Positions 27,807 through 37,052 of a DNA stretch of 64,000 nucleotides are shown here, one piece after another. The notes under the pieces are model-generated. The model did no database searches and was not told the origin of the DNA. It saw only the letters and a list, made by a program, of their open reading frames with translations. The stretch comes from Burkholderia lata (lineage in GTDB: Bacteria > Pseudomonadota > Gammaproteobacteria > Burkholderiales > Burkholderiaceae): contig NC_007511.1 of NCBI RefSeq assembly GCF_000012945.1, forward strand, positions 930,001-994,000, given 5' to 3'. Numbering within the stretch: the first letter of the stretch is position 1; every line of letters starts with the position of its first letter. The position numbers were made by a program, and so were the translations under genes.

Positions 27807-29294
27807 TTAGAACGTGATCGTCGTGCGCACGCCGACCACCGTTTCGTCGCCGATGCGTGCACCGGCTGCGTTCGGGTTCGGGATGCCGCCGCCCGGACGG
27901 AAGAAGTGCTGCAGGTCGGCCTGCATCTGCCACCACGGCGTGACCTGGTACTGGTAGGTCGCCTCGACGACCGTTTCCGCACGGCGCACCGGATAGCCGG
28001 GCGTCGTGTAGACGCCGGTGTCGCCGTCGAGGCCGCGCGCATGCGAGCCGATCTTCGCGTAGCCGACCGCGATGCCCGCGACGTCGTTGTCGCGACCCTT
28101 GAACGGCGCTTTCAGCGTCACGCCTGCGTTGGCGGCGAAATCGACGGTATTGCGGTCGCCCGGCGCACCCATCACGCGCGCGAACACGTTGACCGAGCGC
28201 GGGCTGTCGGCCGACGGCCGCCATACCATCTGGTCCGCGACCGCGTAGAACGAGTAGTTGCCGCGATGGGTGGCGGCAATGCCGTTGCTCTCCGGATTCG
28301 CGAGCGACAGACCGTCGGTGCCGTAGCGCGGGTCGTTCGCATGCTGCGTCTGATACCAGAAGCCGAGCTTGTACGTGCCCGGCAGGCCGGCCGGCTGCGG
28401 TGCCTTCGGATCGGCGGGCGGCGCGTTCAGCGCGTATTGCACTTCGCCGATCACGAACGCGCCGCTCCGCAGGTTGAAGTTGGTGCCGTGCGCGTTCAGC
28501 ACTTGCGCATCGCCGTCGCTGCGGCCGGCCGGGTTGCCGTCGAACACGCCGATCATCGCGGTCCATGCATCGGACGGCTTCACGCGCAGCCGCACGCCGA
28601 GCGACGACAGCGGATACGCGGGGCCGCCGGCCGGCAGGTCGGTCGACGGCAGCACGGGCCAGCCGAACGTCGCGTTCATGAACGTCGCCGCGTTCTGGCT
28701 CACCATGAATTCCTGGTCGACACTCTGCTGGCCGACCTTCACGTCGACCTTGCCGTCGAGCAGCGACTGCTGGTACCAGAGTTCCCACAGGCGCGTGGTC
28801 GAATTCGCTTCGATGCCGGTCGCGGTCTGCAGCGTCTGCAGATAGCGCTGCGTGAGGTTGGTGCCGTGAATCTGCAGCGCCGACACGTTGAACGTGCCGC
28901 CCGGCAGGCCGACCGCCTTGCCCGTGTCGACGTTGAAACCGAATTGCGTGAGCCCCTGGTACGCGCCGCCGCGATTCGTGCCGCCCGACGTGTTGTACAG
29001 GTACTCGCTGGTTTCCTGCAGGCTCAGTGTGATGCCGTGATCGCCGAGCACGTCGCGCAGGCCGCCCATGTTGCCGAGCAGGTTCGAACGCTCCCAGAAG
29101 CCGGTGGGGGCGGGCGCGGCAGCATCGGCGGCCTGTTGTGCGGGAGCGGCGGCGTCGCTGGCGCCGGCCGCCGGTTCGGTTGCGGCAGACGACGATGCTT
29201 GCGCGAACGCGGGCGTGGCGGCGAGCGACAGCAGCAGCGTGGCGAGCGCATTGACGCGAAGCTTGCGCGGGACGGGTTCGAGGTAGTTCTTCAT
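27807..29294 (-). CDS. Carbohydrate-selective porin OprB family
   Basis: 495 aa from the ATG at 29294. Signal peptide cleaves near 'ATPAFAQA'. An Ala/Pro-rich spacer follows, then 'FWERSNLLGNMGGLRDVLGDHGITLSLQETSEYLYNTSGG', the usual OprB opening. The rest alternates as expected for a 16-strand beta barrel and ends '...VGVRTTITF', a proper C-terminal Phe for outer-membrane insertion. Probably takes up sugars such as trehalose or glucose; the link to trehalase is from position only. Confidence 0.9.
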   Translation of the reverse strand: MKNYLEPVPRKLRVNALATLLLSLAATPAFAQASSSAATEPAAGASDAAAPAQQAADAAAPAPTGFWERSNLLGNMGGLRDVLGDHGITLSLQETSEYLYNTSGGTNRGGAYQGLTQFGFNVDTGKAVGLPGGTFNVSALQIHGTNLTQRYLQTLQTATGIEANSTTRLWELWYQQSLLDGKVDVKVGQQSVDQEFMVSQNAATFMNATFGWPVLPSTDLPAGGPAYPLSSLGVRLRVKPSDAWTAMIGVFDGNPAGRSDGDAQVLNAHGTNFNLRSGAFVIGEVQYALNAPPADPKAPQPAGLPGTYKLGFWYQTQHANDPRYGTDGLSLANPESNGIAATHRGNYSFYAVADQMVWRPSADSPRSVNVFARVMGAPGDRNTVDFAANAGVTLKAPFKGRDNDVAGIAVGYAKIGSHARGLDGDTGVYTTPGYPVRRAETVVEATYQYQVTPWWQMQADLQHFFRPGGGIPNPNAAGARIGDETVVGVRTTITF

Positions 29295-29418
29295 GTGGGT
29301 TCCGTTGTCGGTTTGATTAGTTAAGCTGAAGAAACGAAAACGTGATGCGGGAAGCGTGGCGAGACGAGGCGGTCGCACGGCGGCGCCTGGCGCGTGGCAC
29401 GGCTGCGCGACGGGGGAT

Positions 29419-29688
29419 TTACGGCAGCCAGCCGCCGATGCGCCACACCTGCGCGAAGCCGAGGCGCGACGCGGCCGAGCACAGCAGCGCGACGAGCGCG
29501 ACGGCGGCAGCCATCATGGCGACCAGCAGGCAGTCGAGCGGGCGGGGCGCTGCCGGCACGTGGGCGAGCGCGGTGCCGCGCCAGTTGCTGAATGCGTGGG
29601 CGAGCGGCGAGAGGCCGGATACGAATGAGCGGTCGCATGCGAGATGCACGATGCGCTTGAGTCTGACCGCGAACGATTGAAGAAACAT
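29419..29688 (-). CDS. Small predicted membrane protein
   Basis: 89 aa from the ATG at 29688, with GGAGGCAGCGTC upstream. A basic N-terminal half ('MFLQSFAVRLKRIVHLACD') is followed by one strong hydrophobic segment near residues 50-72 ('LLVAMMAAAVALVALLCSAA') and a short tail ending 'WRIGGWLP'. I do not recognise the family. It precedes oprB by 124 bp on the same strand. Confidence 0.5.
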   Translation of the reverse strand: MFLQSFAVRLKRIVHLACDRSFVSGLSPLAHAFSNWRGTALAHVPAAPRPLDCLLVAMMAAAVALVALLCSAASRLGFAQVWRIGGWLP

Positions 29689-30224
29689 GACGCTGCCTCC
29701 GTCCGGTCCGGCTCGGGCCGGACGACGTGATCGAGCGCGGGCGCGTGACGCGGCCTGCGGTCGGAGGGTGGAACGTGGTGGAGCGTGCAACGGACGAACC
29801 GGCGATGGCCGGCTCGGGAGGAAGCGCGCTAACCCGACGAATGCGAGCTAGCGGCGTATGACATGCGTCTGGCTGCTATCTCGCGATGGCTTGGCCGGCC
29901 TGGACCGGCATCGAACTGCAACTAGAGCATGTGTCCACGGAGGGACTCCTGTGATGAATTGCGGCGGATTGTATTCGGGTCGTTTGCTGCAGCGCAAGTA
30001 AAAAACGCACAAAAAGCGCCGTGTGTGGCGCGCGTGTCGCCATGGATCGCTGCGGCACGAGGGCGGAACGACGAGAGGGCGGCAGGGCGCCGCGCCGTTG
30101 TTCGCACACATCGGAGCGTGACCGCAGCGTGATGCGCTGAAAGGTTTCGGCACGTCGTTTCAAGGGCAAATCTTTCAGTGCCGCAAAGCAGGAAATTTAT
30201 TTCGAGAAATGGGGTTGGTAGGGG
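29689..30224. other. Non-coding spacer between porin region and metal-transporter leader
   Basis: About 530 bp without a supported gene. Only very short open frames occur. The part 29990-30010 is A-rich. Confidence 0.4.
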
Positions 30225-30254
30225 TTGACTTCACTTTCGGGCCGTCCATAGAAT
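30225..30254 (+). promoter_or_regulatory. Promoter of the NRAMP-like transporter leader
   Basis: TTGACT (30225-30230) and TAGAAT (30249-30254), 18 bp apart, the best sigma70-type pair in this spacer. The start of transcription would be near 30262, giving a leader of about 750 nt before the transporter. That leader contains several hairpins (for example GCCGCCT/AGGCGGC at 30476-30492) and two short reading frames. Confidence 0.55.
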
Positions 30255-30585
30255 CCGCCATCTTCACTCTTGGGGCCGCCGCCTTGGACGCCTGCAGTAG
30301 TCGATCTTCGAACGAAATTTCCGCCTGAGCGACCGACGTCCGCGCCTCATCGAAGCCGCCGTTTGTCTCCCAGGCAAACGGTGCGCGCAGCAGTATTCCG
30401 CAGCAAATTCCTACGTGCACCCTGATTCGCGCCGGTTAGCGTGATGCGTTTTCGCATGCGCCGTCCGGTTTTGCCGCCGCCTGGCAGGCGGCCGCGTTCG
30501 CGCATCCCTTTCCCGGGTGCGAATGCCGGCCCCCATGCCTGACGGCGGTCAACCGTGTTCTCCGGAACACCGCACAGGAGCCGCC

Positions 30586-30672
30586 ATGAACGACAGTGAC
30601 AGTTGTCCCTTATGCCCGTTGCACGCACAGACCCTTTTGAACCCGGGTCGCAGGGACAATCCGGCCGACTAG
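30586..30672 (+). CDS. Leader peptide candidate, 28 aa, Cys-rich
   Basis: Starts MNDSDSCPLCPLHAQ, with AGGAG 6 bp before the ATG, and stops at TAG. The CPLCPLH stretch could bind a metal ion. Position inside the long leader of a metal transporter suggests a regulatory leader peptide rather than an enzyme. Not recognised as a known family. The RBS is the main support, since it is too short for codon statistics. Confidence 0.4.
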   Translation: MNDSDSCPLCPLHAQTLLNPGRRDNPAD

Positions 30673-30754
30673 CCTGACACGTCGTTCAGGCCCCGGACTG
30701 GCCCCGCGCCCAACACGCGGCCGGCAGCCTGCCGTCGCCGCACGGAGCCAGATC

Positions 30755-30892
30755 ATGAACTTCGGCCTTCTGCTGTCGAATCTCCCGCACGTCACGGAAT
30801 CGCGCAACCACTACGACGCGATGCTGATGCTCGACGCCCGTCCGCGGGTGTTCTCCCGCCTGTTGAACCAGTTGAAATCGTTGATCCGCTGA
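30755..30892 (+). CDS. Small protein, 45 aa, upstream of NRAMP-like gene
   Basis: Starts MNFGLLLSNLPHVTESRNHY and ends 'LLNQLKSLIR'. GGAG lies 8 bp before the ATG. Nearly every third codon position is G or C, as in true genes of this genome, which argues that it is translated. An amphipathic C-terminal helix is likely. No known family. It ends 116 bp before the transporter start and lies in the same transcript. Confidence 0.55.
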   Translation: MNFGLLLSNLPHVTESRNHYDAMLMLDARPRVFSRLLNQLKSLIR

Positions 30893-31008
30893 AAGATGCA
30901 CCGAGTGCGTCTCGGCATGCGCACACGCGACCGCCATCGAGCGGTCGCCCCGCGCGCATTCCAAGATCGCTTGCTCGCCAGATAACCATTAGCCGTACGG
31001 AACACATC

Positions 31009-32655
31009 ATGTCCACGCCATCCAACGTTTCTCCACCGATCGCCGTCGAACGCAGCGCCGTGCTCGACGAAGCCCACCTGGGCGACATCCGCGGTGCGCT
31101 CGGTACCATCGCGCATCACGACACCGGCTCGCGCGGCACGTGGTGGGCGCGCCTGCGCACGCTGCTCGCGATCATCGGCCCGGGCCTCATCGTGATGGTC
31201 GGCGACAACGACGCCGGCGCATTCGGCACCTACACGCAGGCCGGCCAGAACTACGGGACGACGCTGCTGTGGACGCTGCTGCTGCTCGTGCCCGTGCTGT
31301 ACGTGAACCAGGAAATGGTGCTGCGCCTCGGCGCGGTCACGGGCGTCGGCCACGCACGCCTGATCTTCGAACGCTTCGGCAAGTTCTGGGGCGCGTTCAG
31401 CGTGATCGACCTGTTCCTGCTCAATGCGCTCACGATCGTCACCGAGTTCATCGGCATCACGTTCGTGCTGGATTTCTTCGGGCTGCCAAAGGTGGCCGGC
31501 GTGTGCGTGGCCGCGGCACTGACCATGGCCGCGGTGAGTACCGGGGATTTCAGGCGCTTCGAGCGGTTCGCGATCGGGCTGTGTGTGCTGAGCCTGCTGC
31601 TCGTGCCGGTGCTCGTGTCGATCCATCCGCCCGTCGCGCAGATGTCGCGCGATTTCTTCGTGCCGAACTGGCCCGCGCACGCGAAGCTGTCGGACGTGAT
31701 GCTGCTCGTGATCGGCATCGTCGGCACGACCGTCGCACCGTGGCAGCTGTTCTTCCAGCAGAGCTACGTGATCGACAAGCGCATCACGCCGCGCTTCATG
31801 AAGTATGAAAAGGCCGACCTGTGGATCGGCATCGTGTTCGTGCTGATCGGCGCGGTCGCGATGATCGGTTTCAGCGCCGCGCTGTTCAACGGGCATCCGG
31901 AAGCCGGCAACTTTACCGATGCGGGCGGCATCATCGCCGGCCTCGAGAAGTATGCGGGCCGCACGAGCGCGACGCTGTTCGCGGTGGCACTGCTCGACGC
32001 GTGCATCATCGGCGCGGCGGCCGTGTCGCTGTCGACGGCCTATGCCATCGGCGACGTGTTCAAGATCCGCCACTCGCTGCACCGCGGCGTGTCCGATGCG
32101 AAGGGCTTCTATCTCGTGTATTTCGGCATCGTCGCGGCCGCGGCCACGCTCGTGCTGATTCCGGGCAGCCCGCTCGGCCTGCTGACCGAAGCCGTGCAGA
32201 CGCTCGCGGGCGTGCTGTTGCCGAGCGCGACGGTGTTCCTGCTGGTGCTGTGCAATGACCGCCAGGTGCTCGGCCCGTGGATCAACTCGACGAAGCTCAA
32301 CGTGTTCACGGGCGCGGTGATCTGGGTGCTGGTGCTGCTGTCGATCATTCTCACGGCGTCGGTGATGTATCCGGATATCAGCGGCGAAGCGATCGTCGAC
32401 GTGCTGGTTGGCGGCACCGTGCTCGCGATCGCGGGCTATATCGCCACGGTATTGATCCGCCGCAACAAGCGCGTGGTCGAACCGGCCGTCGATCGCTCGT
32501 TGCGCGACACGTGGCGCATGCCGCCGCTCGACACGCTCGAGCCGCAGAACATGACGGTCGCGACGCGGATCTGGATGGCCGTGCTGCGCGGCTATCTCGT
32601 GATCGCGGTCGGTCTCGTGATCGTCAAGGTCGTGCAGATGACGCTGCTGAAGTAA
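31009..32655 (+). CDS. NRAMP-family divalent metal transporter, divergent clade
   Basis: 548 aa, 11-12 membrane helices, with a ~45-residue hydrophilic N-terminal extension. The overall pattern is NRAMP/SLC11, but the ion-site motifs differ from classic MntH. Helix 1 reads 'VMVGDNDAGAFGTYTQAG' in place of the DPGN type, and helix 6 reads 'GTTVAPWQLFFQQS' where MntH has an MPH-type motif. Loss of that Met is a trait of the NRAMP-related magnesium transporters, so Mg2+ rather than Mn2+ is possible. 'VNQEMVLRLGAVTGVGHARLI' follows helix 2. Long regulated leader upstream; hairpin terminator downstream. Confidence 0.85.
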   Translation: MSTPSNVSPPIAVERSAVLDEAHLGDIRGALGTIAHHDTGSRGTWWARLRTLLAIIGPGLIVMVGDNDAGAFGTYTQAGQNYGTTLLWTLLLLVPVLYVNQEMVLRLGAVTGVGHARLIFERFGKFWGAFSVIDLFLLNALTIVTEFIGITFVLDFFGLPKVAGVCVAAALTMAAVSTGDFRRFERFAIGLCVLSLLLVPVLVSIHPPVAQMSRDFFVPNWPAHAKLSDVMLLVIGIVGTTVAPWQLFFQQSYVIDKRITPRFMKYEKADLWIGIVFVLIGAVAMIGFSAALFNGHPEAGNFTDAGGIIAGLEKYAGRTSATLFAVALLDACIIGAAAVSLSTAYAIGDVFKIRHSLHRGVSDAKGFYLVYFGIVAAAATLVLIPGSPLGLLTEAVQTLAGVLLPSATVFLLVLCNDRQVLGPWINSTKLNVFTGAVIWVLVLLSIILTASVMYPDISGEAIVDVLVGGTVLAIAGYIATVLIRRNKRVVEPAVDRSLRDTWRMPPLDTLEPQNMTVATRIWMAVLRGYLVIAVGLVIVKVVQMTLLK

Positions 32656-32707
32656 CGCAGGTCGTCTTCCAGGAAGCGGCGCCGGACCCGGCACCACGCC
32701 GCAACCC

Positions 32708-32738
32708 GCACATGCCGGCCTCCGTGGCCGGCATGTGC
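32708..32738 (+). terminator. Hairpin terminator after the NRAMP-like gene
   Basis: 13-bp arms GCACATGCCGGCC (32708-32720) and GGCCGGCATGTGC (32726-32738), loop TCCGT, followed by GTTTAC. The stem is very strong but the T-run is short. Confidence 0.65.
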
Positions 32739-32777
32739 GTTTACGCGTCCGCTTGCGGCACGCCGCGCGCGCCGACG

Positions 32778-33683
32778 TCAGATCAGTTCGAGCTTCGACG
32801 TCAGGTACGTGAGCTGGATCCGGTTCGCGACGCCGAAGCGCTTGCGCAGCTTGCGCAGGTGATAGTCGACGTTGTGCGCGCTCGTGTCGAGGCGCCGGCC
32901 GATCTCCTTGTCGGAGGCGCCTTCGGCGATGCCGAGCAGCAGTTCCTGCTCGAACGGCGTGAGCCCGTTCACCGCGCGCTCGCGCGACGTCGAGATCAGC
33001 TGCGGCGACGCGAACTTGTGCACCGACAGCCCGATCGACAACGCCTGCTCGATCGTCGCCGGCGTGATCCATTCGCGCGTGCGGCGCGGCGCGGTGAAGC
33101 TCATGAACGCGTGCAGCCGCGTGCCGGGCACGGCCATCGAGTACATGATGCCGCTGCACATCCCGTCGTCCTGCATGTTCTGCAGGAAGCCGTCGAGCGC
33201 GGCCGGCGTCACGCGCGGGCCGTCGTCGCGCTCGCGATGTTCGCGGCGCAACTGCTGCAGGTCCCACACGATCGGCATGTTGCACACGCGCGCGCCGAGC
33301 GTGCGCGGATCGATGTCGTGATGGTTGTGCCGCACGTAGTCGCCGCGATAGGTGGCCGGCGTGAACGCTTCGTGCAGGTAGAGACTTTCGACGCGCTCGT
33401 GCGCGAATTCGAGCGCGAAGTACGCGAACGTCGAGAAGCCCGTCAGATGCAGCAGGCTCGCGACGATGCGGCTGCGCTCCGCCGTGCTCTGCGCGTGCGC
33501 GAGCGTATCGGCGACGCCGAGCTTCGGTGCGTGCGGCTGCGTGATGTCACCGCGCTTCACGTCGTCGCACCAGACGACCTGCACGGGGCGTTCCCGCAGC
33601 ACGTCCGGGCACGTGTTCAGCCCGTGCGACGTGCGGGAAAAGGTTGGGGCGACCGCTTCTTCATGCAATGCAATATCGGACAT
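32778..33683 (-). CDS. LuxR-type regulator with autoinducer-binding-like domain (1)
   Basis: 301 aa from the ATG at 33683 (MSDIALHEE), preceded by GAGGGA. The N-terminal domain keeps parts of the acyl-homoserine-lactone fold: 'YVRHNHHDIDPRTLGARVCNMPIVWDL' matches the Y-x-D-P...P-x-x-W region of TraR/LasR. The C-terminus is a complete LuxR HTH ('LTPFEQELLLGIAEGASDKEIGRRLDTSAHNVDYHLRKLRKRFGVANR'). No luxI-type synthase is in the window, so this is a LuxR solo. Divergent from a second such gene. Confidence 0.85.
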   Translation of the reverse strand: MSDIALHEEAVAPTFSRTSHGLNTCPDVLRERPVQVVWCDDVKRGDITQPHAPKLGVADTLAHAQSTAERSRIVASLLHLTGFSTFAYFALEFAHERVESLYLHEAFTPATYRGDYVRHNHHDIDPRTLGARVCNMPIVWDLQQLRREHRERDDGPRVTPAALDGFLQNMQDDGMCSGIMYSMAVPGTRLHAFMSFTAPRRTREWITPATIEQALSIGLSVHKFASPQLISTSRERAVNGLTPFEQELLLGIAEGASDKEIGRRLDTSAHNVDYHLRKLRKRFGVANRIQLTYLTSKLELI

Positions 33684-33967
33684 GTGCCATCCCTCGGAAT
33701 CGACACGCATCGCCTGGCGGCGGCCGTATCGTGTACGGCATTCGCGGCGGTGCGATCGAGCATCGGTGTGATATGCGCCGATCGTCATCCCTGACGAAAC
33801 GCGGGGGCATTGTACAAAAATGCCTGTGTATGCGTAATATGCCGTAATACTAATGGCGGCGGAAGATTCCTATTCGCACGCATATCACGCCGACCAAAAA
33901 ATCCATAAAGCAAAGACCAGATCGTGACGGGGCGCAGGTTCACATATTGGGAAAGGGCGGGCTCCTC

Positions 33968-34801
33968 ATGACATATGCTGACGGCGCACCACGCGTCGAG
34001 TGGTTCTCGCAAGCCGATATCGCAACGGCTGCGACGTATTCGAATGAATATCAGGCAATCGGGCACGACGTTTTTACCGGCACGCAAATCGAACCCGGTA
34101 AAACCGACCTGGCTTCGCTCGATTTCGCGCAATGCCATGCGCGCTTGCGGCAAATCGGTTTCAGTACGCTCGGTTATGGCGCGTTCGAAATGATCGGGCG
34201 GCGCATCCTGTGCGCGCATCTGCTGCGAGACCTCGCCCCCGCGACTTTCATGCAGCCGTTTATCGAAGGCATGCTCTACGAGAGCGACCCGCGGTTCGCG
34301 CAGGTGCGGCAGAGCGGCTTTCCGGTCGCGTGGCGGCTCGACGAGATCGAAGCGGCCGCACAGGGCAGCGGCGATCGAAAGATGCTGGCGCTCGCCGGCC
34401 ATCTGCGCGCGCACGGGATGAACAGCGGCGTGCTGTTTGGCCTGTCGGCGCCGCGCCTCGACCTGCGCGTCGCGGTGAACGTGACGTCGGAGACGCACGG
34501 CACCGAATGGATCGACGATCGCGTGATCGGCGGTGCGCTGTCGGTCAGCCTCGCAGTACATCGCGTCGCGCTGCCGTTCCTCGAAGCACGTATTGCACGC
34601 ATGCGCGGTTTCGCGCTCGGCGACGAGCAATTGCAGGTGCTCGACCGCCTCGTGCACGGGTTGTCCGACCAGGAAATCGCGAGCGCGCTGCGCACGTCGC
34701 TGCACAAGGTCGGCCACCACATCCGCTCGCTCGAAAAACTCTTCAACGTGCAGAACCGCGCGCAGCTGGCGTATCTGGCGGCGCGCCGCTTGCCGTCCTG
34801 A
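33968..34801 (+). CDS. LuxR-type regulator with autoinducer-binding-like domain (2)
   Basis: 277 aa from the ATG at 33968 (a TTG at 33947 is also in frame). The sensor half has 'FIEGMLYESDPRFAQVRQSGFPVAWRLDE', again the D-P...P-V-x-W pattern, with weaker agreement than the first copy. HTH: 'LGDEQLQVLDRLVHGLSDQEIASALRTSLHKVGHHIRSLEKLFNVQNRAQL'. The two proteins are clearly related in layout but far apart in sequence, so this is an old duplication or a recruited pair. asnB follows 264 bp downstream on the same strand. Confidence 0.82.
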   Translation: MTYADGAPRVEWFSQADIATAATYSNEYQAIGHDVFTGTQIEPGKTDLASLDFAQCHARLRQIGFSTLGYGAFEMIGRRILCAHLLRDLAPATFMQPFIEGMLYESDPRFAQVRQSGFPVAWRLDEIEAAAQGSGDRKMLALAGHLRAHGMNSGVLFGLSAPRLDLRVAVNVTSETHGTEWIDDRVIGGALSVSLAVHRVALPFLEARIARMRGFALGDEQLQVLDRLVHGLSDQEIASALRTSLHKVGHHIRSLEKLFNVQNRAQLAYLAARRLPS

Positions 34802-35065
34802 CGCTGTCCGTCCCCGGTTTTCTCCGCGTGACCCGATGACCGTCGTGCCGGCCCTCCGTGGTGGCCCGGCGGGCCGTTTCGGCTGCGCGCGCTGGCGCGA
34901 TGCGTACACGCTGCTTGACAGCGCTTTTTTCGAGTGATTGCCGCATTCACCTGTGAATTATTGCTGAATTATTTCTTCGTAATATGGCTCGACCGTCACG
35001 CTGGACGGCGGGCCGCGAGGTTGCGCCACGCGTGACGGAACTGGTCAACAGGGGCGGACAAATCA

Positions 35066-37033
35066 ATGTGCGGAATCGACGGCTTTCTGAATAGCGTCGC
35101 CTTCGATGAGGAGACAGCGCGCGGCACGCTCGCGCGCATGACGGCAAGCCTCGCGCATCGCGGGCCGGACGGGCAGGGGATCTGGGTCGACCCGGAAGCC
35201 GGCATTGCGCTCGGCCACCGGCGGCTCGCGATCGTCGACCTGTCGGTACACGGCCGACAGCCGATGGCATCCGCGTGCGGCCGCTACGTCATGGTCTTCA
35301 ATGGCGAAATCTACAACCATCGCGAACTGCGCGCGGAGCTCGAGCGCGCGGGTCGTGCACCGGCGTGGCGTGGCCACTCCGACAGCGAGGTGCTGATCGC
35401 GGCGATCGTCGCGTGGGGTGTCGACGCGACGCTGCGGCGCGCGACCGGCATGTTCTCGATCGCGCTGTGGAATCGAGAATCGCGGGTGCTGACGCTCGCG
35501 CGCGACCGGATCGGCGAGAAGCCGCTCTACTACGGCCGGATCGGCGACGCGCTCGTGTTCGCGTCCGAACTGAAGGCGCTGCGCGGCTATCCGGGCTTCG
35601 ATGGCGCGATCGACCGTGACGCACTGTGCCTGTACCTGCGCCAGTCGAGCGTGCCCGCGCCGCACACGATCTATCGCGGCATCCACAAGCTGCCGCCCGG
35701 CACGTATATCCAGTTCGAGCATGCGCGCGACACGCCGCGCCTGCGTGCGTACTGGACGCTCGAGCAGGCGATCGAGGACGGTCGCGCGCAGCCGTTCGAG
35801 GGCAACGCCGACGAGGCCGTCAGCCAGCTCGACGCGGTTCTGCGCCAGGCCGTCGCGCGGCAGATGGAGGCCGACGTGCCGCTCGGCGCGTTCCTGTCGG
35901 GCGGCGTCGATTCGTCGACGATCGTCGCGCTGATGCAGGCGCAATCGTCGACGCCGGTCGACACGTTCACGATCGGTTTCCATGAAGCGGGCTACGACGA
36001 AGCCGGTTATGCGAAGGCCGTCGCGCGTCATCTCGGCACGCGCCATACCGAGCTCTACGTCACGGCCGACCATGCGCTCGGCGTCGTGCCGAAGCTGCCG
36101 TCGATCTACGACGAGCCGTTCTCCGATGCGTCGCAGATCCCGACCTTTCTCGTCTCGGAGATGACGCGCCGGCATGTGAAGGTGAGCCTGTCCGGCGACG
36201 GCGGCGACGAGCTGTTCGGCGGCTATACCCGCTACTTCCTGACGCCGCGCCTGTGGCGCAAGCTGCATCGCGTACCCGGCGCCGTGCGGGCGCGGATCGC
36301 CGCCGCGCTGCATGCGTTGCGGCCCGATCATGCGGACCAGCTCGCGGCCGTCGCGCAGGGTGCGTGGGGCGGCGTGGAGGCGCGCGAATCGGCAACGCGC
36401 ATCGGCGATCGCCTGCACAAGCTCGGCCACGTGATGACGGCCGAGAGCCGCATCGGGCTGTATCGTCTGCTGATGTCGTCGGTGCATCATCCCGAGCGCC
36501 TCGCGCTGTCGGGGCAGGAGCCGGCGACGCCGCTCGACACCGTATCCGCGTGGCCCGCGCACCTGAGCTTCGCCGAGCAGGCGATGGCGATCGATACGCT
36601 CACGTACCTGCCGACCGACATCCTCGCGAAAGTCGATCGCGCGGCGATGGCGGTGAGCCTCGAAACGCGCATGCCGTTCCTCGACCATCATGTCGTCGAA
36701 TTTGCGTGGCGCATGCCGGCGGACCTGCGTTTGCCGGAAGGACAGTCGAAGGCGCTGCTGCGTCGGCTGCTCGACCGGTACGTGCCGTCCGCGCTGATCG
36801 ACCGGCCGAAGCAGGGCTTCTGCGCCCCCGTCGATCACTGGTTGCGCGGCTCGTTGCGTGACTGGGCCGAGGCGTTGCTGCGGCCGTCGCGGTTGCGCGA
36901 GGAAGGCTTCTTCGATGCGGCTGCGGTCGAGCGCCTGTGGCGACAGCACGTAACCGGCCGGATGAACTGGCAGCACCAGTTGTGGACGGTGCTGATGTTC
37001 CAGGCCTGGCTGGAGGCACAGCGCGCCACGTAA
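35066..37033 (+). CDS. asnB: Asparagine synthetase, glutamine-hydrolysing
   Basis: 655 aa. Class II glutaminase domain with Cys2 as nucleophile ('MCGIDGFLN') and 'FNGEIYNHRELRAEL', 'SDSEVLI'. The synthetase domain holds the PP-loop 'FLSGGVDSSTIVALM' near residue 275 and 'KVSLSGDGGDELFGGY'. It makes asparagine from aspartate, ATP and glutamine, or, in secondary-metabolite and surface-sugar clusters, an amide on another substrate. The 'R-x-Y-W' and C-terminal 'RMNWQHQLWTVLMFQAWLEA' fit the large AsnB form. Its position behind two LuxR solos suggests population-density control, but this is inference. Confidence 0.88.
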   Translation: MCGIDGFLNSVAFDEETARGTLARMTASLAHRGPDGQGIWVDPEAGIALGHRRLAIVDLSVHGRQPMASACGRYVMVFNGEIYNHRELRAELERAGRAPAWRGHSDSEVLIAAIVAWGVDATLRRATGMFSIALWNRESRVLTLARDRIGEKPLYYGRIGDALVFASELKALRGYPGFDGAIDRDALCLYLRQSSVPAPHTIYRGIHKLPPGTYIQFEHARDTPRLRAYWTLEQAIEDGRAQPFEGNADEAVSQLDAVLRQAVARQMEADVPLGAFLSGGVDSSTIVALMQAQSSTPVDTFTIGFHEAGYDEAGYAKAVARHLGTRHTELYVTADHALGVVPKLPSIYDEPFSDASQIPTFLVSEMTRRHVKVSLSGDGGDELFGGYTRYFLTPRLWRKLHRVPGAVRARIAAALHALRPDHADQLAAVAQGAWGGVEARESATRIGDRLHKLGHVMTAESRIGLYRLLMSSVHHPERLALSGQEPATPLDTVSAWPAHLSFAEQAMAIDTLTYLPTDILAKVDRAAMAVSLETRMPFLDHHVVEFAWRMPADLRLPEGQSKALLRRLLDRYVPSALIDRPKQGFCAPVDHWLRGSLRDWAEALLRPSRLREEGFFDAAAVERLWRQHVTGRMNWQHQLWTVLMFQAWLEAQRAT

Positions 37034-37052
37034 GCGGGCGCGCTGCGCGGCG

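Noticed and set aside
30811..33285. 824-codon minus-strand frame across the NRAMP gene
   Set aside because: Shadow of the transporter gene; His/Arg/Asp-rich with no family pattern.
34945..35065. A lux box upstream of asnB
   Set aside because: Only one half-site-like ACCTGTGAA is visible; no matching second half at the right distance.
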